Shown: positions 15,572-25,996, numbered from the stretch's first letter. The stretch: DNA of 64,000 nucleotides from Nocardioides sp. CFH 31398 (GCF_022436705.1 NZ_JAKUHT010000003.1:248001-312000), one strand, 5' to 3'. The notes: generated by a model not told the origin, from the letters alone. Numbers and translations are program-made.

Positions 15572-16725
15572 GCCTTGAGGGCCACCCGGCCCGCCAGGTT
15601 GGTCTCGAGCCGCCGCCGCAGGCGCGCGGACAGCGCGGCCTGCGCCTCCCAGCGCGCCTCGTCACGCTCGACGACCAGCCGGTCGCGCTCGCTCATCAGG
15701 CGCACGTGCTCCTCGAGCAGCGCGCGCAGGGCGACGGTCGCGGCGGAGGTGACCTGCTTCTCGCGCGGCGAGTCGGGGTCGACGTACGACGTGGCCGGCG
15801 GGCCGCAGCGCAGGTCGTCGAGGTCCCCCACGACGTCGTAGCCGCGGTCGCGGATCTCCGCGGTCCACGCCTCCGACAGCTCCACCGCCCAGGGGTGTAC
15901 CTCGGGCGGCAGCGTCAGCCGCGCCGTCCGTGTGCGCTGCGACAGCGTCCGGTGCACGATCAGCTCCCGCACCAGCTCGCGGTACGCCGCGGGCTCGATG
16001 ACGCGGTTGACCTTGCGGTTGAGGCGGCGCACCAGCGCGGTCTCGGGGACGCCGAGCGACGGGTTGGCGCGCTCGGAGTCGAGGTCCAGCTCGAGACCGT
16101 CGAGCCCCATGACCGACGAGAACCGCTCCCACAGCAGCGACCGGGGCGCGTCCGGCTGCGGCACCGTGACGACGTGCACCCGCTCCGGTGGCAGCGCGGA
16201 GCCCCACCGGTCGAGGATGTCGGGGACCTCCTGGACCGCCCAGAACCAGCTGGGGATGCGGCCGTTGCGGTGGGGGTCGCGGATCTTCCTCAGGAACTTC
16301 GCGTACGACAGGGTCGCGCGGTGCTTGACGTTCTCCTGCCACTCCGCGGGGACCTGCCGGGCGAGGTCGCGCACGGACAGCACGAGGTGGACCTCGGCGC
16401 CGTCGCCGTGGCCCAGCGACTCGAGGGCGCGGGCCACCTCGCTGGCCGACGCCGCGGCGAGTATCTCGTGGGACACGATGCTCGTGCCCTCCGCGGCCCG
16501 GACGCGGGCGGCGAGGTCGTCCCAGGCCCCCACGGCCTGGGTCTCGAGACCGCCCCACGGCATGCGCATCAGGTCGAGGGCGGCGAGGAACTGGCCGTCG
16601 AACCGGTCGGCCGGGTAGTGGATGCCGTGGCCGGCCAGCCGCTCGCGGTTGCGGAACAGCACGTCCTGCAGGTGCGACGTCCCCGTCTTCGGCGTCCCGA
16701 CGTGCAGGAGGACCTTCGCGCTCAC
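15532..16725 (-). CDS. Sulfotransferase-like protein, second of a paralogous pair
   Basis: The 397-residue protein begins VSAKVLLHVGTPKTGTSHLQ, the 5'-phosphosulfate-binding loop of PAPS-dependent sulfotransferases. The 3'-phosphate-binding region is at about 130-160 (LVLSVRDLARQVPAEWQENVKH). The C-terminal 70 residues look like a charged coiled coil (RALLEEHVRLMSERDRLVVERDEARWEAQA) with a basic end. It is clearly a paralogue of the gene at 17941-19023: both share HVG-PKTGT, the G(I/V)H(Y/F)P segment and SHEILA. The substrate is unknown; sulfated cell-surface glycans or glycolipids are possible. Its GTG overlaps the upstream gene's stop by four bases (GTGA). Confidence 0.82.
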   Translation of the reverse strand: MSAKVLLHVGTPKTGTSHLQDVLFRNRERLAGHGIHYPADRFDGQFLAALDLMRMPWGGLETQAVGAWDDLAARVRAAEGTSIVSHEILAAASASEVARALESLGHGDGAEVHLVLSVRDLARQVPAEWQENVKHRATLSYAKFLRKIRDPHRNGRIPSWFWAVQEVPDILDRWGSALPPERVHVVTVPQPDAPRSLLWERFSSVMGLDGLELDLDSERANPSLGVPETALVRRLNRKVNRVIEPAAYRELVRELIVHRTLSQRTRTARLTLPPEVHPWAVELSEAWTAEIRDRGYDVVGDLDDLRCGPPATSYVDPDSPREKQVTSAATVALRALLEEHVRLMSERDRLVVERDEARWEAQAALSARLRRRLETNLAGRVALKAYRVGRGRSSLSA

Positions 16726-17936
16726 GAGGTCCTCCAGTCCGCCAGGGTGTCGAGTGCCAGGGCCAGGACGCCGTCGTCGTCGGGCTCCGCGACCCCGGGC
16801 ACCGACGCGTCGGTCAGCGGGTGCTCGAGGAGGTCGGTCGGGCCGTGCACACGGTAGCCACCGGCGCGCAGGTCGCCGAGCAGGGTCTGCCCACGACGCG
16901 TCAGCCACCCGGCGTACGCCGCGGGGACGACGAGCGGCGGCCCCGCGGCGCCCGTCAGGCGGGGTCGCAGGGCGTCGGTGAGCAGCCGGCTGCGCTCCTC
17001 GCGGCCGACGAGGACGGCGAGCACGCCGGAGACCTGGCGCAGCAGCTCGACCGCCGCGGCGGGGAGCGGCGGGGCTGCGCGCACCGGCTCCGGGAGGTCG
17101 AGCAGGCCGGTGAGCAGGCCCGCGTCGAGCACCACCTCGACCCGCCCGGGGCCGCCGGAGCGGTCCGCCCAGACGGCGGCGGCGCCGGCGAGGTCCGCGC
17201 GGCGGGGGGTCTCGTCGCGGTCCACCCAGGTGGCGAGCCACTCCAGCCAGGAGGGGGCGACGCCGTCCAGCACCCGGGTGGTCCAGGCGTCGGTGACGAG
17301 GCGGCCCATGCCGGCCCCGACGACGTACGTCGTGGCGTCGCGGCCGCCGGGTCGGCGGCCCATCGCGTGCAGGCGATCGCGGACGGGGCCGACCCGCACC
17401 ACCGGCCCGGCGAGGCGGTAGCCGTGGCGCCGCGGCAGCCGGTCGGCGATGGCACCGCCGAGGCGCTCGCGGACGGGCTGCCCGGACTCCTGGGGCACGG
17501 GGGCGCCGACGAGCCGATCGGCGATCAGCCCGGTGACGACGCGCAGCAGCTCCGCGGTGGGCAGGCGCGCGGGATCGGCCGGCCGCGCGCCGTACGGGCG
17601 GGCGGGCAGGCCGCTCAGAGGCAGGTCGAGGGCGCCTCGGCCGGGCGGCGAGACGGCGAGCACCTGCTCCGCCAGCCACGGCGCCGACTCGCCGCGCGTG
17701 GCGAGACGCTCGTTGAGGCGGCGCAGCACCTCGAGCTGCTGGGCGCCGGGCAGGCTCAGCTCGTCGGCCTCGGCGTCGAGGACGCGGCCGGGGACGTGGC
17801 CGCTCGCCAGGACGTCGGCCCAGGGCGTCGTCCCGCCGTCGACGAGGTGCGCGACCCAGGCGTGCGCCAGCACCGCGGGGTCCCCGGGGTGCCCGGGGTG
17901 CCCGGGTTGCTGCTCGGCGGGTCCGGACGTGCTCAC
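16722..17936 (-). CDS. Unknown protein between two sulfotransferases
   Basis: I do not recognise this 404-residue protein. It begins with a low-complexity Pro/Gly/His stretch (QQPGHPGHPGDP), then a mostly helical, Leu/Arg/Ala-rich body without membrane segments, signal peptide or nucleotide-binding loop. Segments such as LRRLNERLATRGESAPWLAEQVLAVSP and LLEHPLTDASVPGVAEPDDDGVLALALDTLADWR look like ordinary globular sequence, and codon bias is strong, so the gene is real. It starts four bases after the stop of the first sulfotransferase and overlaps the second by four bases. I infer a role in the same sulfation step, for example as a partner or acceptor-binding subunit. Confidence 0.8.
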   Translation of the reverse strand: MSTSGPAEQQPGHPGHPGDPAVLAHAWVAHLVDGGTTPWADVLASGHVPGRVLDAEADELSLPGAQQLEVLRRLNERLATRGESAPWLAEQVLAVSPPGRGALDLPLSGLPARPYGARPADPARLPTAELLRVVTGLIADRLVGAPVPQESGQPVRERLGGAIADRLPRRHGYRLAGPVVRVGPVRDRLHAMGRRPGGRDATTYVVGAGMGRLVTDAWTTRVLDGVAPSWLEWLATWVDRDETPRRADLAGAAAVWADRSGGPGRVEVVLDAGLLTGLLDLPEPVRAAPPLPAAAVELLRQVSGVLAVLVGREERSRLLTDALRPRLTGAAGPPLVVPAAYAGWLTRRGQTLLGDLRAGGYRVHGPTDLLEHPLTDASVPGVAEPDDDGVLALALDTLADWRTS

Positions 17937-17940
17937 GCGC

Positions 17941-19023
17941 TCACTTCCCCCGGAGTCGCTCGACGCCCGTGCGGACCCGGCTGGAGAGCTGCATCTCCGG
18001 CGGCGTGCGGGTGGCGGCCTCGTCGGTCATGGCCTGCAGCGCCGACAGCGCCGCCGCGAGCAGCGGCTTCGCCGTCACCTGGTCGGGGTTGCGCCACCGC
18101 ACGTCCGGGTCCGGCGGGACGGGCCGGAGGTCCTCGACGTCCCCGATCACGTCGACACCGCTGCCCTTGAGCCAGTCGATCCACAGCTCGGCCTGCTCGT
18201 GGGACCAGTCGTAGCGGTCCGGGGGCAGCCGCACCGGCGGCGAGCGCCGGTGGACGAGGTGCTCCTGGGCGAGCATCTCCCGGATCAGCTGGTCGTACGC
18301 CGTGGAGCGCCGCGCGCCGCGCTCGACCCGGCGGTTGAGCTGCCGGATGAGCTGGGTCTCGGCGATGCCGAGCGAGCTGTTGACCTGCGTGCTGTCCTCC
18401 GGCGCCCACGACTCCTCGATGCCGAACGCCTGGCGGTAGCGCTGCCACAGGCGCTCGTCACGCTGGTGCGGCACCGTCACGACGTGCACGTTCTCGGGCG
18501 GCAGGTGCGCGCCCCAGCTCGCCAGGACCCGGGGCAGGTCCATGGCGTGGAAGAACCAGGGCTTGCCCTTCTCGACGCGGTCGAGGAAGCCGGAGAAGGT
18601 CCAGCGTCCGCCCTGCTTGATGCTCTCCTGCCACGCGGCGGGCAGCTGGCGGGCGGGGTCGCGGACGGCGTACACGATGTGGATCTCGGGGCCCTTGAGG
18701 TCCGCCATCGCCTTCGCGATCGCGGCCTTCGGGGCGGGGGCGAGGATCTCGTGGCTGATGATCGCCGTCCCCGAGGCGCGGCGGACTCGGCGGACCATCG
18801 CGTCCCACGAGCCCTCGGCGTGCCCGGGGTCGCCGCCCCAGTCCTGGCCGAGCAGGTCGAGCGCGGCGCGGAAGTGGAAGCGGGAGGCGTCGACGAGGCG
18901 GTTGCGCGACGGGAAGTGGACGCCGTGGCGCGCGAGGGTGGCGGCGTTGAGGGTGAGCCGGTCCTGCACGTAGGTGGTGCCGGTCTTCGGGGCACCGACG
19001 TGGAGGATGACGCGGCGGCTCAC
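17941..19023 (-). CDS. Sulfotransferase-like protein, first of a paralogous pair
   Basis: The 360-residue protein has the 5'-phosphosulfate loop VILHVGAPKTGTTYVQDRL (residues about 5-23) and the 3'-phosphate site near 115-135 (IVYAVRDPARQLPAAWQESI). Later segments NSSLGIAETQLIRQLNRRV and RSPPVRLPPDRYDWSHEQAELWIDWL are shared in pattern with the paralogue at 15532-16725. It lacks a signal peptide, so it would sulfate a substrate in the cytoplasm using PAPS. The GTG at 19023 follows the mvaB stop by five bases, so it appears to be the fourth gene of the leucine-catabolic transcript. That coupling is unexpected. Confidence 0.83.
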   Translation of the reverse strand: MSRRVILHVGAPKTGTTYVQDRLTLNAATLARHGVHFPSRNRLVDASRFHFRAALDLLGQDWGGDPGHAEGSWDAMVRRVRRASGTAIISHEILAPAPKAAIAKAMADLKGPEIHIVYAVRDPARQLPAAWQESIKQGGRWTFSGFLDRVEKGKPWFFHAMDLPRVLASWGAHLPPENVHVVTVPHQRDERLWQRYRQAFGIEESWAPEDSTQVNSSLGIAETQLIRQLNRRVERGARRSTAYDQLIREMLAQEHLVHRRSPPVRLPPDRYDWSHEQAELWIDWLKGSGVDVIGDVEDLRPVPPDPDVRWRNPDQVTAKPLLAAALSALQAMTDEAATRTPPEMQLSSRVRTGVERLRGK

Positions 19024-19028
19024 GCCGG

Positions 19029-19952
19029 TCAGTCTGCCAGCGCCCTCACGACCGCACTGGGGCTGGGGCGACCCAGGTGCCCGGCGACCCAGCGGCTCGT
19101 GGCGACCACGGCGTCGAGGTCGACGCCGGTCTCGATCCCGAGGCCCCGGCAGAACCACAGCAGGTCCTCGGTGGCGAGGTTGCCGGTCGCCGACCTCGCG
19201 TACGGGCAGCCCCCGAGACCGCCCGCGCTGGCGTCGTACGTCGTCACCCCGGCGTGCAGCCCGGCGAGGACGTTGGCCAGCGCCTGACCGTAGGTGTCGT
19301 GGAAGTGCAGCGCGAGCGCCTCCAGCGGCGTCCCGGCGGCGACGAACCGGCCCACCAGGTCACCGACCTGCCCGGCCGTGCCGACGCCGATCGTGTCGCC
19401 GAGGCTGAGCTGCGTGGCGCCCATGGCGAGCAGCCGCTGCCCCGTCTCGACGACGCGGTCGGGGTCCACCGCCCCCTCCCACGGGTCGCCGAAGCACATG
19501 GAGACGTAGGCGCGGACGTCCGCGCCCGCCGCGAGCGCGCGCTCGACGACGGGGGCGAACATGGCGAACTGGGAGTCCCACGACCGGTTCAGGTTGCGCT
19601 GCGCGAACGTCTGGGTGGCGGAGCCGAACACGGCCACGTGGCGGCAGCCCCGCTCCAGCGCCCGGTCGAGGCCGCGCTCGTTCGGCACGAGCACCGGGAG
19701 GTCACGGGCCGCGTCGCCCAGGTGCGCCGTCAGGGCGTCGAGCAGCTCGCCGGCGTCCGCGAGCTGCGGCACCCAGCGGGGGTGCACGAAGCTCGTGGCC
19801 TCCACGACCGGCAGGCCGGCGTCCAGCAGCCGCGTGACCAGCCCGGCCTTCACCTCGGTGGGGATCGGGGCGGACTCGTTCTGCAGGCCGTCGCGGGGGC
19901 CGACCTCGTAGATCGTGATGCGCTCGGGCAGGCCGGCGATCGGGGTGCTCAC
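19029..19952 (-). CDS. mvaB: Hydroxymethylglutaryl-CoA lyase
   Basis: The 307-residue enzyme cleaves 3-hydroxy-3-methylglutaryl-CoA to acetyl-CoA and acetoacetate, the last step of leucine breakdown. Motifs: IYEVGPRDGLQNES (about 13-26) with the metal-binding aspartate, ALHFHDTYGQALAN (about 233-246) with the HxH-type ligands, and GGLGGCPYARSATGNLATED (about 262-281), whose cysteine is the catalytic loop residue. Its GTG start overlaps the stop of the carboxylase alpha gene by four bases. This places it third in the mccB-mccA-mvaB operon. Confidence 0.96.
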   Translation of the reverse strand: MSTPIAGLPERITIYEVGPRDGLQNESAPIPTEVKAGLVTRLLDAGLPVVEATSFVHPRWVPQLADAGELLDALTAHLGDAARDLPVLVPNERGLDRALERGCRHVAVFGSATQTFAQRNLNRSWDSQFAMFAPVVERALAAGADVRAYVSMCFGDPWEGAVDPDRVVETGQRLLAMGATQLSLGDTIGVGTAGQVGDLVGRFVAAGTPLEALALHFHDTYGQALANVLAGLHAGVTTYDASAGGLGGCPYARSATGNLATEDLLWFCRGLGIETGVDLDAVVATSRWVAGHLGRPSPSAVVRALAD

Positions 19953-21844
19953 GCGCCCTCACCGTCGTCCACGACGAACAGCTCGTGACCCATGCCGACC
20001 TGGTCGCCCGCGGCGGCGCCGACGGCGGTGACGGTGCCGTCGTACGGCGCCGTGAGGGCGAGCTCCATCTTCATCGCCTCCATGACCCCGAGGACCTGGC
20101 CCGCGGCGACGGCGTCGCCCGCCGCGACGCGGACGTCGACGACCGTGCCGGGCATCGGGGCGGTCACGGAGCCGTCCGCGACGTCGGCGTGGTCCCCGGC
20201 GGCCGGGTCGGGCGGGGTGAGCACGAAGCGCTGACCGCGGACGGCGGCCTCGACCTCGTGGGGCTGCACGTTGACGACCGAGGTCAGGGGCTCGCCGTCC
20301 ACGAGCGCCTCGAGCACGTGGTCGGCCGCGGAGACCTGCTCGAGGTGGACGCCGTCGACCGTGCCCGCCGTCCGGTCCACGGCGACGACCCGGTCGAGGT
20401 CCACGAGCGTGGGAGCCGCGGGGCCGCCGGGGCGGAAGCCGTCCGCGGCGAAGGGTCCGGGCGGCGAGGTCGCGGCGACGAGCATCGCGGACACCCAGGC
20501 CGCGGCGAGGCGGGCGGCGTCTGCGCTCGGCGGCTCGACCCCCTGCTCCGGCAGCGACTCCCGGTCGAGCCAGGCGGTGTCGATCGTCGCGTCACGGAAG
20601 GCGTCGGTGGCGACGAGGGCCCGCAGGAACCCGGCGTTCGTGGTCAGCCCGAGCACCCCGGTGCGGTCGAGCGCGCCGAGCAGCCGGGCGCGCGCCTCCT
20701 CGCGGTCCGCGCCGGCCGCGACGACCTTGCCCAGCATCGGGTCGTACGCCGTGGAGACGACCTGGCCGGACTCCAGCGCGTGGTCGACGCGGACGCCGTC
20801 GCCGGACGGCCAGCGCACGAGCGACGCGGTGCCGGCCTGGGGCAGGAAGCCCGCCCAGGAGTCCTCGGCGTACACGCGGGCCTCGATGGCGTGCCCGGCC
20901 AGCGTGACGTCGTCCTGGGTGAGGCCGAGCGGCTCGCCGAGGGCGACCCGGAGCTGCAGCGCGACGAGGTCGAGACCGGTCACCATCTCGGTCACGGGGT
21001 GCTCGACCTGGAGGCGGGTGTTCATCTCGAGGAAGAAGAACTCGCCGGTGTCGGCGTCGAGGAGGAACTCGACGGTGCCGGCGCCGACGTAGCCGACCTC
21101 GCGGGCCAGCCGGGCGCCCGCCTCGGTGATCTCGGCGCGCTGGGCGGGGGTCAGGGTGGGCGCGGGGGCCTCCTCGAGCACCTTCTGGTGGCGGCGCTGG
21201 GTGGAGCAGTCGCGCTCGAAGCAGTGGACGACGTGGCCGTGGGTGTCGCCCACGACCTGGACCTCGACGTGGCGGCCGCGCTCGACGTACCGCTCGACGA
21301 GCATCGTGTCGTCACCGAACCCGGCGGCCGCCTCGCGGCGTGCGGCGGCGAGCGCCTCGTCGTACTCCTCGGCGGCGCGGACGACCCGCATCCCCTTGCC
21401 GCCCCCGCCCGCGGCGGCCTTCACGAGCACCGGGAAGGTCATCTCCTCCGGCCGCGCGGCGTCGTACGACGGCACGACGGGGACGCCGGCGCGCTCGGCG
21501 ACGGCGCGGGCGTGGTCCTTGCGGCCCATGGCGTCCATGACGTCGGCGCTGGGGCCGACGAGGGTGATCCCGGCGTCGTCGAGGGCGCGGGCGAAGGCGG
21601 CCCGCTCGGAGAGGAAGCCGTAGCCGGGGTGCACCAGGTCGGCGCCCGCCTCGGTGGCGGCGCGGACGACGTCGTCCACGTCGAGGTAGCTCGCCACCCG
21701 GACGGCGACGTCGGCGCCGCGCACGTGGGGCGCTCCGGCATCGAGGTCGGTGTGGATCGCGACGGTGCGCAGGCCCAGCGCGGAGGCGGTGCGGAAGACC
21801 CGCAGCGCGATCTCGCCGCGGTTGGCCACGAGGAGGGTGGTCAT
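19949..21844 (-). CDS. mccA: Methylcrotonyl-CoA carboxylase alpha subunit (biotin carboxylase plus BCCP)
   Basis: The 631-residue protein has a biotin carboxylase part (about 1-445) with the ATP-grasp glycine loop KAAAGGGGKGMRVV, EEAPAP and FFFLEMNTRLQVEHPVTE, followed by a less conserved BT-like linker and a C-terminal biotinyl domain. The biotin attachment lysine is K592 in VMEAMKMEL. It carboxylates biotin with ATP and bicarbonate for transfer by the beta subunit. The ATG at 21844 lies 20 bases after the beta-subunit stop. Assignment to methylcrotonyl-CoA and not propionyl-CoA rests on the beta subunit and the mvaB neighbour. Confidence 0.93.
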   Translation of the reverse strand: MTTLLVANRGEIALRVFRTASALGLRTVAIHTDLDAGAPHVRGADVAVRVASYLDVDDVVRAATEAGADLVHPGYGFLSERAAFARALDDAGITLVGPSADVMDAMGRKDHARAVAERAGVPVVPSYDAARPEEMTFPVLVKAAAGGGGKGMRVVRAAEEYDEALAAARREAAAGFGDDTMLVERYVERGRHVEVQVVGDTHGHVVHCFERDCSTQRRHQKVLEEAPAPTLTPAQRAEITEAGARLAREVGYVGAGTVEFLLDADTGEFFFLEMNTRLQVEHPVTEMVTGLDLVALQLRVALGEPLGLTQDDVTLAGHAIEARVYAEDSWAGFLPQAGTASLVRWPSGDGVRVDHALESGQVVSTAYDPMLGKVVAAGADREEARARLLGALDRTGVLGLTTNAGFLRALVATDAFRDATIDTAWLDRESLPEQGVEPPSADAARLAAAWVSAMLVAATSPPGPFAADGFRPGGPAAPTLVDLDRVVAVDRTAGTVDGVHLEQVSAADHVLEALVDGEPLTSVVNVQPHEVEAAVRGQRFVLTPPDPAAGDHADVADGSVTAPMPGTVVDVRVAAGDAVAAGQVLGVMEAMKMELALTAPYDGTVTAVGAAAGDQVGMGHELFVVDDGEGA

Positions 21845-21864
21845 GGCTGTCCTGGTCACTGGCC

Positions 21865-23421
<1,557 letters not shown>

Positions 23422-23427
23422 CCGCGC

Positions 23428-23446
23428 AGGTTAGCGATCGTTAACC
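23428..23446 (-). promoter_or_regulatory. TetR-type operator over the mccB promoter
   Basis: The minus-strand -10 TAACCT (23433-23428) is six bases from the mccB start. It overlaps an 18-bp dyad with one mismatch (23429-23446) whose core is GTTAGCGATCGTTAAC (23430-23445). The outer pattern GTTA-N8-TAAC recurs at the tetR promoter (25366-25381) in the same position relative to its -10. The site also covers the end of the upstream DUF389 gene. Confidence 0.75.
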
Positions 23447-24406
23447 GACGGCGTCCACCGGGCCGCTCCTGCGAGCCTCGCGGGGCCCGGGACGGCCCGG
23501 GCGCCAGATGGCGCTCTGCACCGCGAGGGTGAGCGTGCCCGCGAGGACGATGCCCGCCACGTTGATCGCCAGCTGCAGCACCGACGACCAGGCCTCGCCC
23601 CAGGCGCCGACCGCGAGGGTGAGGCCGAGGGTGCCGATGGCGGGCACGGTGGTCACCGAGATGAAGACGCCGACCAGCGTCGACGACTTCGACGCCGTCA
23701 GGGACAGCACGCCCGCGACCCCGGCGAGCACGGCGACGACGAACGACCAGACGTCGGGGGCGACGATGAACTCGGTGAGGTCGCCCGTGGTGGCGGCCCG
23801 GCGGTCCACCACCCCGGCGAGGTCGGCGACCTGCCACACCACGTAGGTGACCACCGCGGCGGCGGCCACGGCGCCGGCGAGGCTGCCGGTGGCGGGACCG
23901 ATCAGGCCCCACGACCGGCGGGCCAGCGCGAAGCAGACGCACGCGAGCGGCGCGAACTCCGGCCCGACGACCATCGCCCCGACGATGAGGATGGGCTGGT
24001 CGAGGTACCGCCCGACGCTCGCGATCAGGGTGGCGAGCACCATGAAGGCCAGGAACGACCACGACCAGCGGGCGTCGATGGCCGCACGCTCCTCGACGGC
24101 GTCCCAGATGACGGCGTCCACGGGCTCGCCCGGCGCCAGCTCCTCGGCACGGTCCGCGGCGTACGACATCAGGGTCTCCGCCTCGTCGACCCGCAGGGAG
24201 CCCTGCTGCTCCACGCCCATGGCGCGGAGGTCGCCGAGGACGGCGTTCGCGTTCTCCCGGGCGAGGTCGAACGTCAGCAGGTCGCCGTCGCAGTCGAGGA
24301 CCACGCCGCGCAGGGCGACGAGGTGGACGACGGTCGGGTCGTCGCGGACCCGGGCGAGGGCCTGCTCCGCGAGGTCGTGGGGGGCGGTGAGGCGGACGTG
24401 CAGCAC
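23441..24406 (-). CDS. DUF389 (TIGR00341-type) membrane protein
   Basis: The 321-residue protein has an N-terminal ACT-like soluble part (about 1-100, LHVRLTAPHDLAEQALARVRDDPTVVHLV), then 5-6 membrane helices (about 128-300). It contains the DUF389 hallmark ILIVGAMVVGPEFAPLACVCFAL. The family is widespread and unexplained; transport or mechanosensing has been guessed. The GTG at 24406 has GAGGAT six bases upstream. It lies between the aldo/keto reductase and mccB genes, all leftward, but both it and mccB have their own promoter-like sites. Confidence 0.85.
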   Translation of the reverse strand: MLHVRLTAPHDLAEQALARVRDDPTVVHLVALRGVVLDCDGDLLTFDLARENANAVLGDLRAMGVEQQGSLRVDEAETLMSYAADRAEELAPGEPVDAVIWDAVEERAAIDARWSWSFLAFMVLATLIASVGRYLDQPILIVGAMVVGPEFAPLACVCFALARRSWGLIGPATGSLAGAVAAAAVVTYVVWQVADLAGVVDRRAATTGDLTEFIVAPDVWSFVVAVLAGVAGVLSLTASKSSTLVGVFISVTTVPAIGTLGLTLAVGAWGEAWSSVLQLAINVAGIVLAGTLTLAVQSAIWRPGRPGPREARRSGPVDAVG

Positions 24407-24431
24407 GGCGCCATCCTCACCCCTGTCCGCC

Positions 24432-25316
24432 TCAACTGGCGTCGAGGCGCGCGATCTCCTCGGCGGTGAGCTCGATGTCCGCCGCGGCGGCGGAGTCGGC
24501 GATCGACTGCGGCCGCTTGGCCCCCGGGATCGGGATGACGCACCGCGACGCCGCGAGCTCCCAGGCCAGCGCCACCTGCTGCGGGCTGACGCCACGCTCG
24601 GAGGCGACCTCCGCGAAGGCCGGGTGCTTCTCGGCGAGCTCCTTCGCGTCGGCGAGGCCGCCGAGCGGGCTCCACGGCAGGAACGCCAGGCCGAGCTCCT
24701 CGCAGACATCGATCTCAGGCTTCGAGGAGCGGAACTTCGGGCTGTACTGGTTCTGCACGCTCACCAGCGACGAGCCGAGCACCTGGTGCGCGGCGCGGAT
24801 CTGGTCCGGGTCGGCGTTCGACAGGCCGATCATCGCGACCTTGCCGGTGCGGGCGATCTCGTCGAGGGTGCCGATCACCTCGTCGTACGGCACCTTCGGG
24901 TCGGGGCGGTGGTGCTGCCACAGGTCGACCTGCTCGACGCCGAGGCGCTGCAGGCTGGCGTCGACGGCGGCGTGGAGGTGCTCGGGGCTGGAGTCGGTGT
25001 CCCAGCCGCCGTCGTCGGTGCGGGTGTGGCCGCCCTTGGTGGCCAGGACGACGCGGTCGCGGACGCCGAGCTCGTCGAGCAGCGAGGCGACCACGCGCTC
25101 GTTGTGGCCCATCGCGGCCGAGCCCTGCGAGTCCGCGTCGCCGTACGCGTCGGCGGTGTCGAGCAGGGTCACGCCGGCGTCGATCGCGGTGCGCAGGGTG
25201 TCGAGCAGCTGCTCGCGGGGCGCCTCGCCGGTCTGGGTGAAGGTCATGAGGCCGAGGCCGACGGCGCCGACCTCGATCCGTCCGACGGTGTCGTTGCCGA
25301 GGATGCGGGTGTGCAT
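24432..25316 (-). CDS. Aldo/keto reductase
   Basis: The 294-residue TIM-barrel oxidoreductase contains the catalytic tetrad in context: LLDTADAYGD (Asp and Tyr, about 49-58), LATKGGHT (Lys, about 90) and LWQHHRPDP (His, about 131). The C-terminal NADPH-binding IPGAKRPQSIADSAAAADIEL is also present. It reduces aldehydes or ketones with NADPH; the substrate is unknown. TACCTT lies seven bases before the ATG at 25316. It is divergent from the tetR gene with a 73-bp gap, so it may be a further target of that regulator. Confidence 0.94.
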   Translation of the reverse strand: MHTRILGNDTVGRIEVGAVGLGLMTFTQTGEAPREQLLDTLRTAIDAGVTLLDTADAYGDADSQGSAAMGHNERVVASLLDELGVRDRVVLATKGGHTRTDDGGWDTDSSPEHLHAAVDASLQRLGVEQVDLWQHHRPDPKVPYDEVIGTLDEIARTGKVAMIGLSNADPDQIRAAHQVLGSSLVSVQNQYSPKFRSSKPEIDVCEELGLAFLPWSPLGGLADAKELAEKHPAFAEVASERGVSPQQVALAWELAASRCVIPIPGAKRPQSIADSAAAADIELTAEEIARLDAS

Positions 25317-25365
25317 GCCCGTCAAGGTACCTGCGGCGGGCTCGTGGTCACGGCCCTCGCCCGGC

Positions 25366-25383
25366 GTTAACGCCCACTAACCT
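25366..25383 (+). promoter_or_regulatory. TetR-type operator over the tetR promoter
   Basis: GTTAACGCCCACTAAC (25366-25381) has the same GTTA-N8-TAAC outline as the mccB site. It overlaps the -10 TAACCT (25378-25383), which is six bases before the GTG at 25390. This supports autoregulation and joint control of the leucine operon. Confidence 0.7.
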
Positions 25384-25389
25384 GGCCCG

Positions 25390-25962
25390 GTGACCTCGAC
25401 GGCGACCGGCGCCCCCGCCCGCCGCGACCAGATCCTCGCGACGGCGGCGGAGCTGTTCGCCGCCCGCGGGTTCCACGGCGTCTCGGTCGCCGACCTCGGC
25501 GCGGCGTGCGGCATCTCGGGGCCGGCGCTCTACAAGCACTTCCCCTCGAAGGACGCCGTCCTCGCCGAGATGCTCGTCGCCATCAGCGAGGAGCTGCTGT
25601 CGGTCGGCCGGGAGCACGTCGGCGCCGCCGACGGCCCCGCCGACGCCGTCCGCCGCCTGGTCGGGTTCCACGTCGACTTCGCCCTCGGCCGGCCCGCGCT
25701 CATCGTCGTCCAGGACCGTGACTGGGCCTCCCTGCCCGACGACGCCCGCGAGCGCGTCCGGGGCCTGCAGCGCGCGTACGTGGACCTGTGGGCCGCGCAG
25801 CTCCGCGAGGTCGACCCCTCCCTGGACCGCGACGCCTCCCGCGCGGCCGCCCACGCCACCTTCGGCCTGCTCAACTCCACCCCCCACAGCGCCCGCGTCC
25901 CCGCCGACCGCATGCGCGACCTGCTGCGCGCGATGGCCCTGCGCTCGCTGGCCGTGGACTAG
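25390..25962 (+). CDS. TetR family regulator, likely controls the leucine operon
   Basis: The 190-residue protein has a canonical TetR DNA-binding domain: ILATAAELFAARGFHGVSVADLGAACGISGPALYKHFPSKDAVL (about 14-57). A ligand-binding helical domain follows (about 70-185) with RPALIVVQDRDWASLPDDARERVR, typical of regulators found beside acyl-CoA carboxylase operons in actinobacteria. The shared operator at 23430-23445 and 25366-25381 indicates that it represses itself and mccB-mccA-mvaB. The effector is probably an acyl-CoA, by analogy with related regulators. The GTG start is preceded by TAACCT at six bases. Confidence 0.9.
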   Translation: MTSTATGAPARRDQILATAAELFAARGFHGVSVADLGAACGISGPALYKHFPSKDAVLAEMLVAISEELLSVGREHVGAADGPADAVRRLVGFHVDFALGRPALIVVQDRDWASLPDDARERVRGLQRAYVDLWAAQLREVDPSLDRDASRAAAHATFGLLNSTPHSARVPADRMRDLLRAMALRSLAVD

Positions 25963-25996
25963 CCCCCACCCCGGACGTCGGCGCGGGCCGGCGGGC

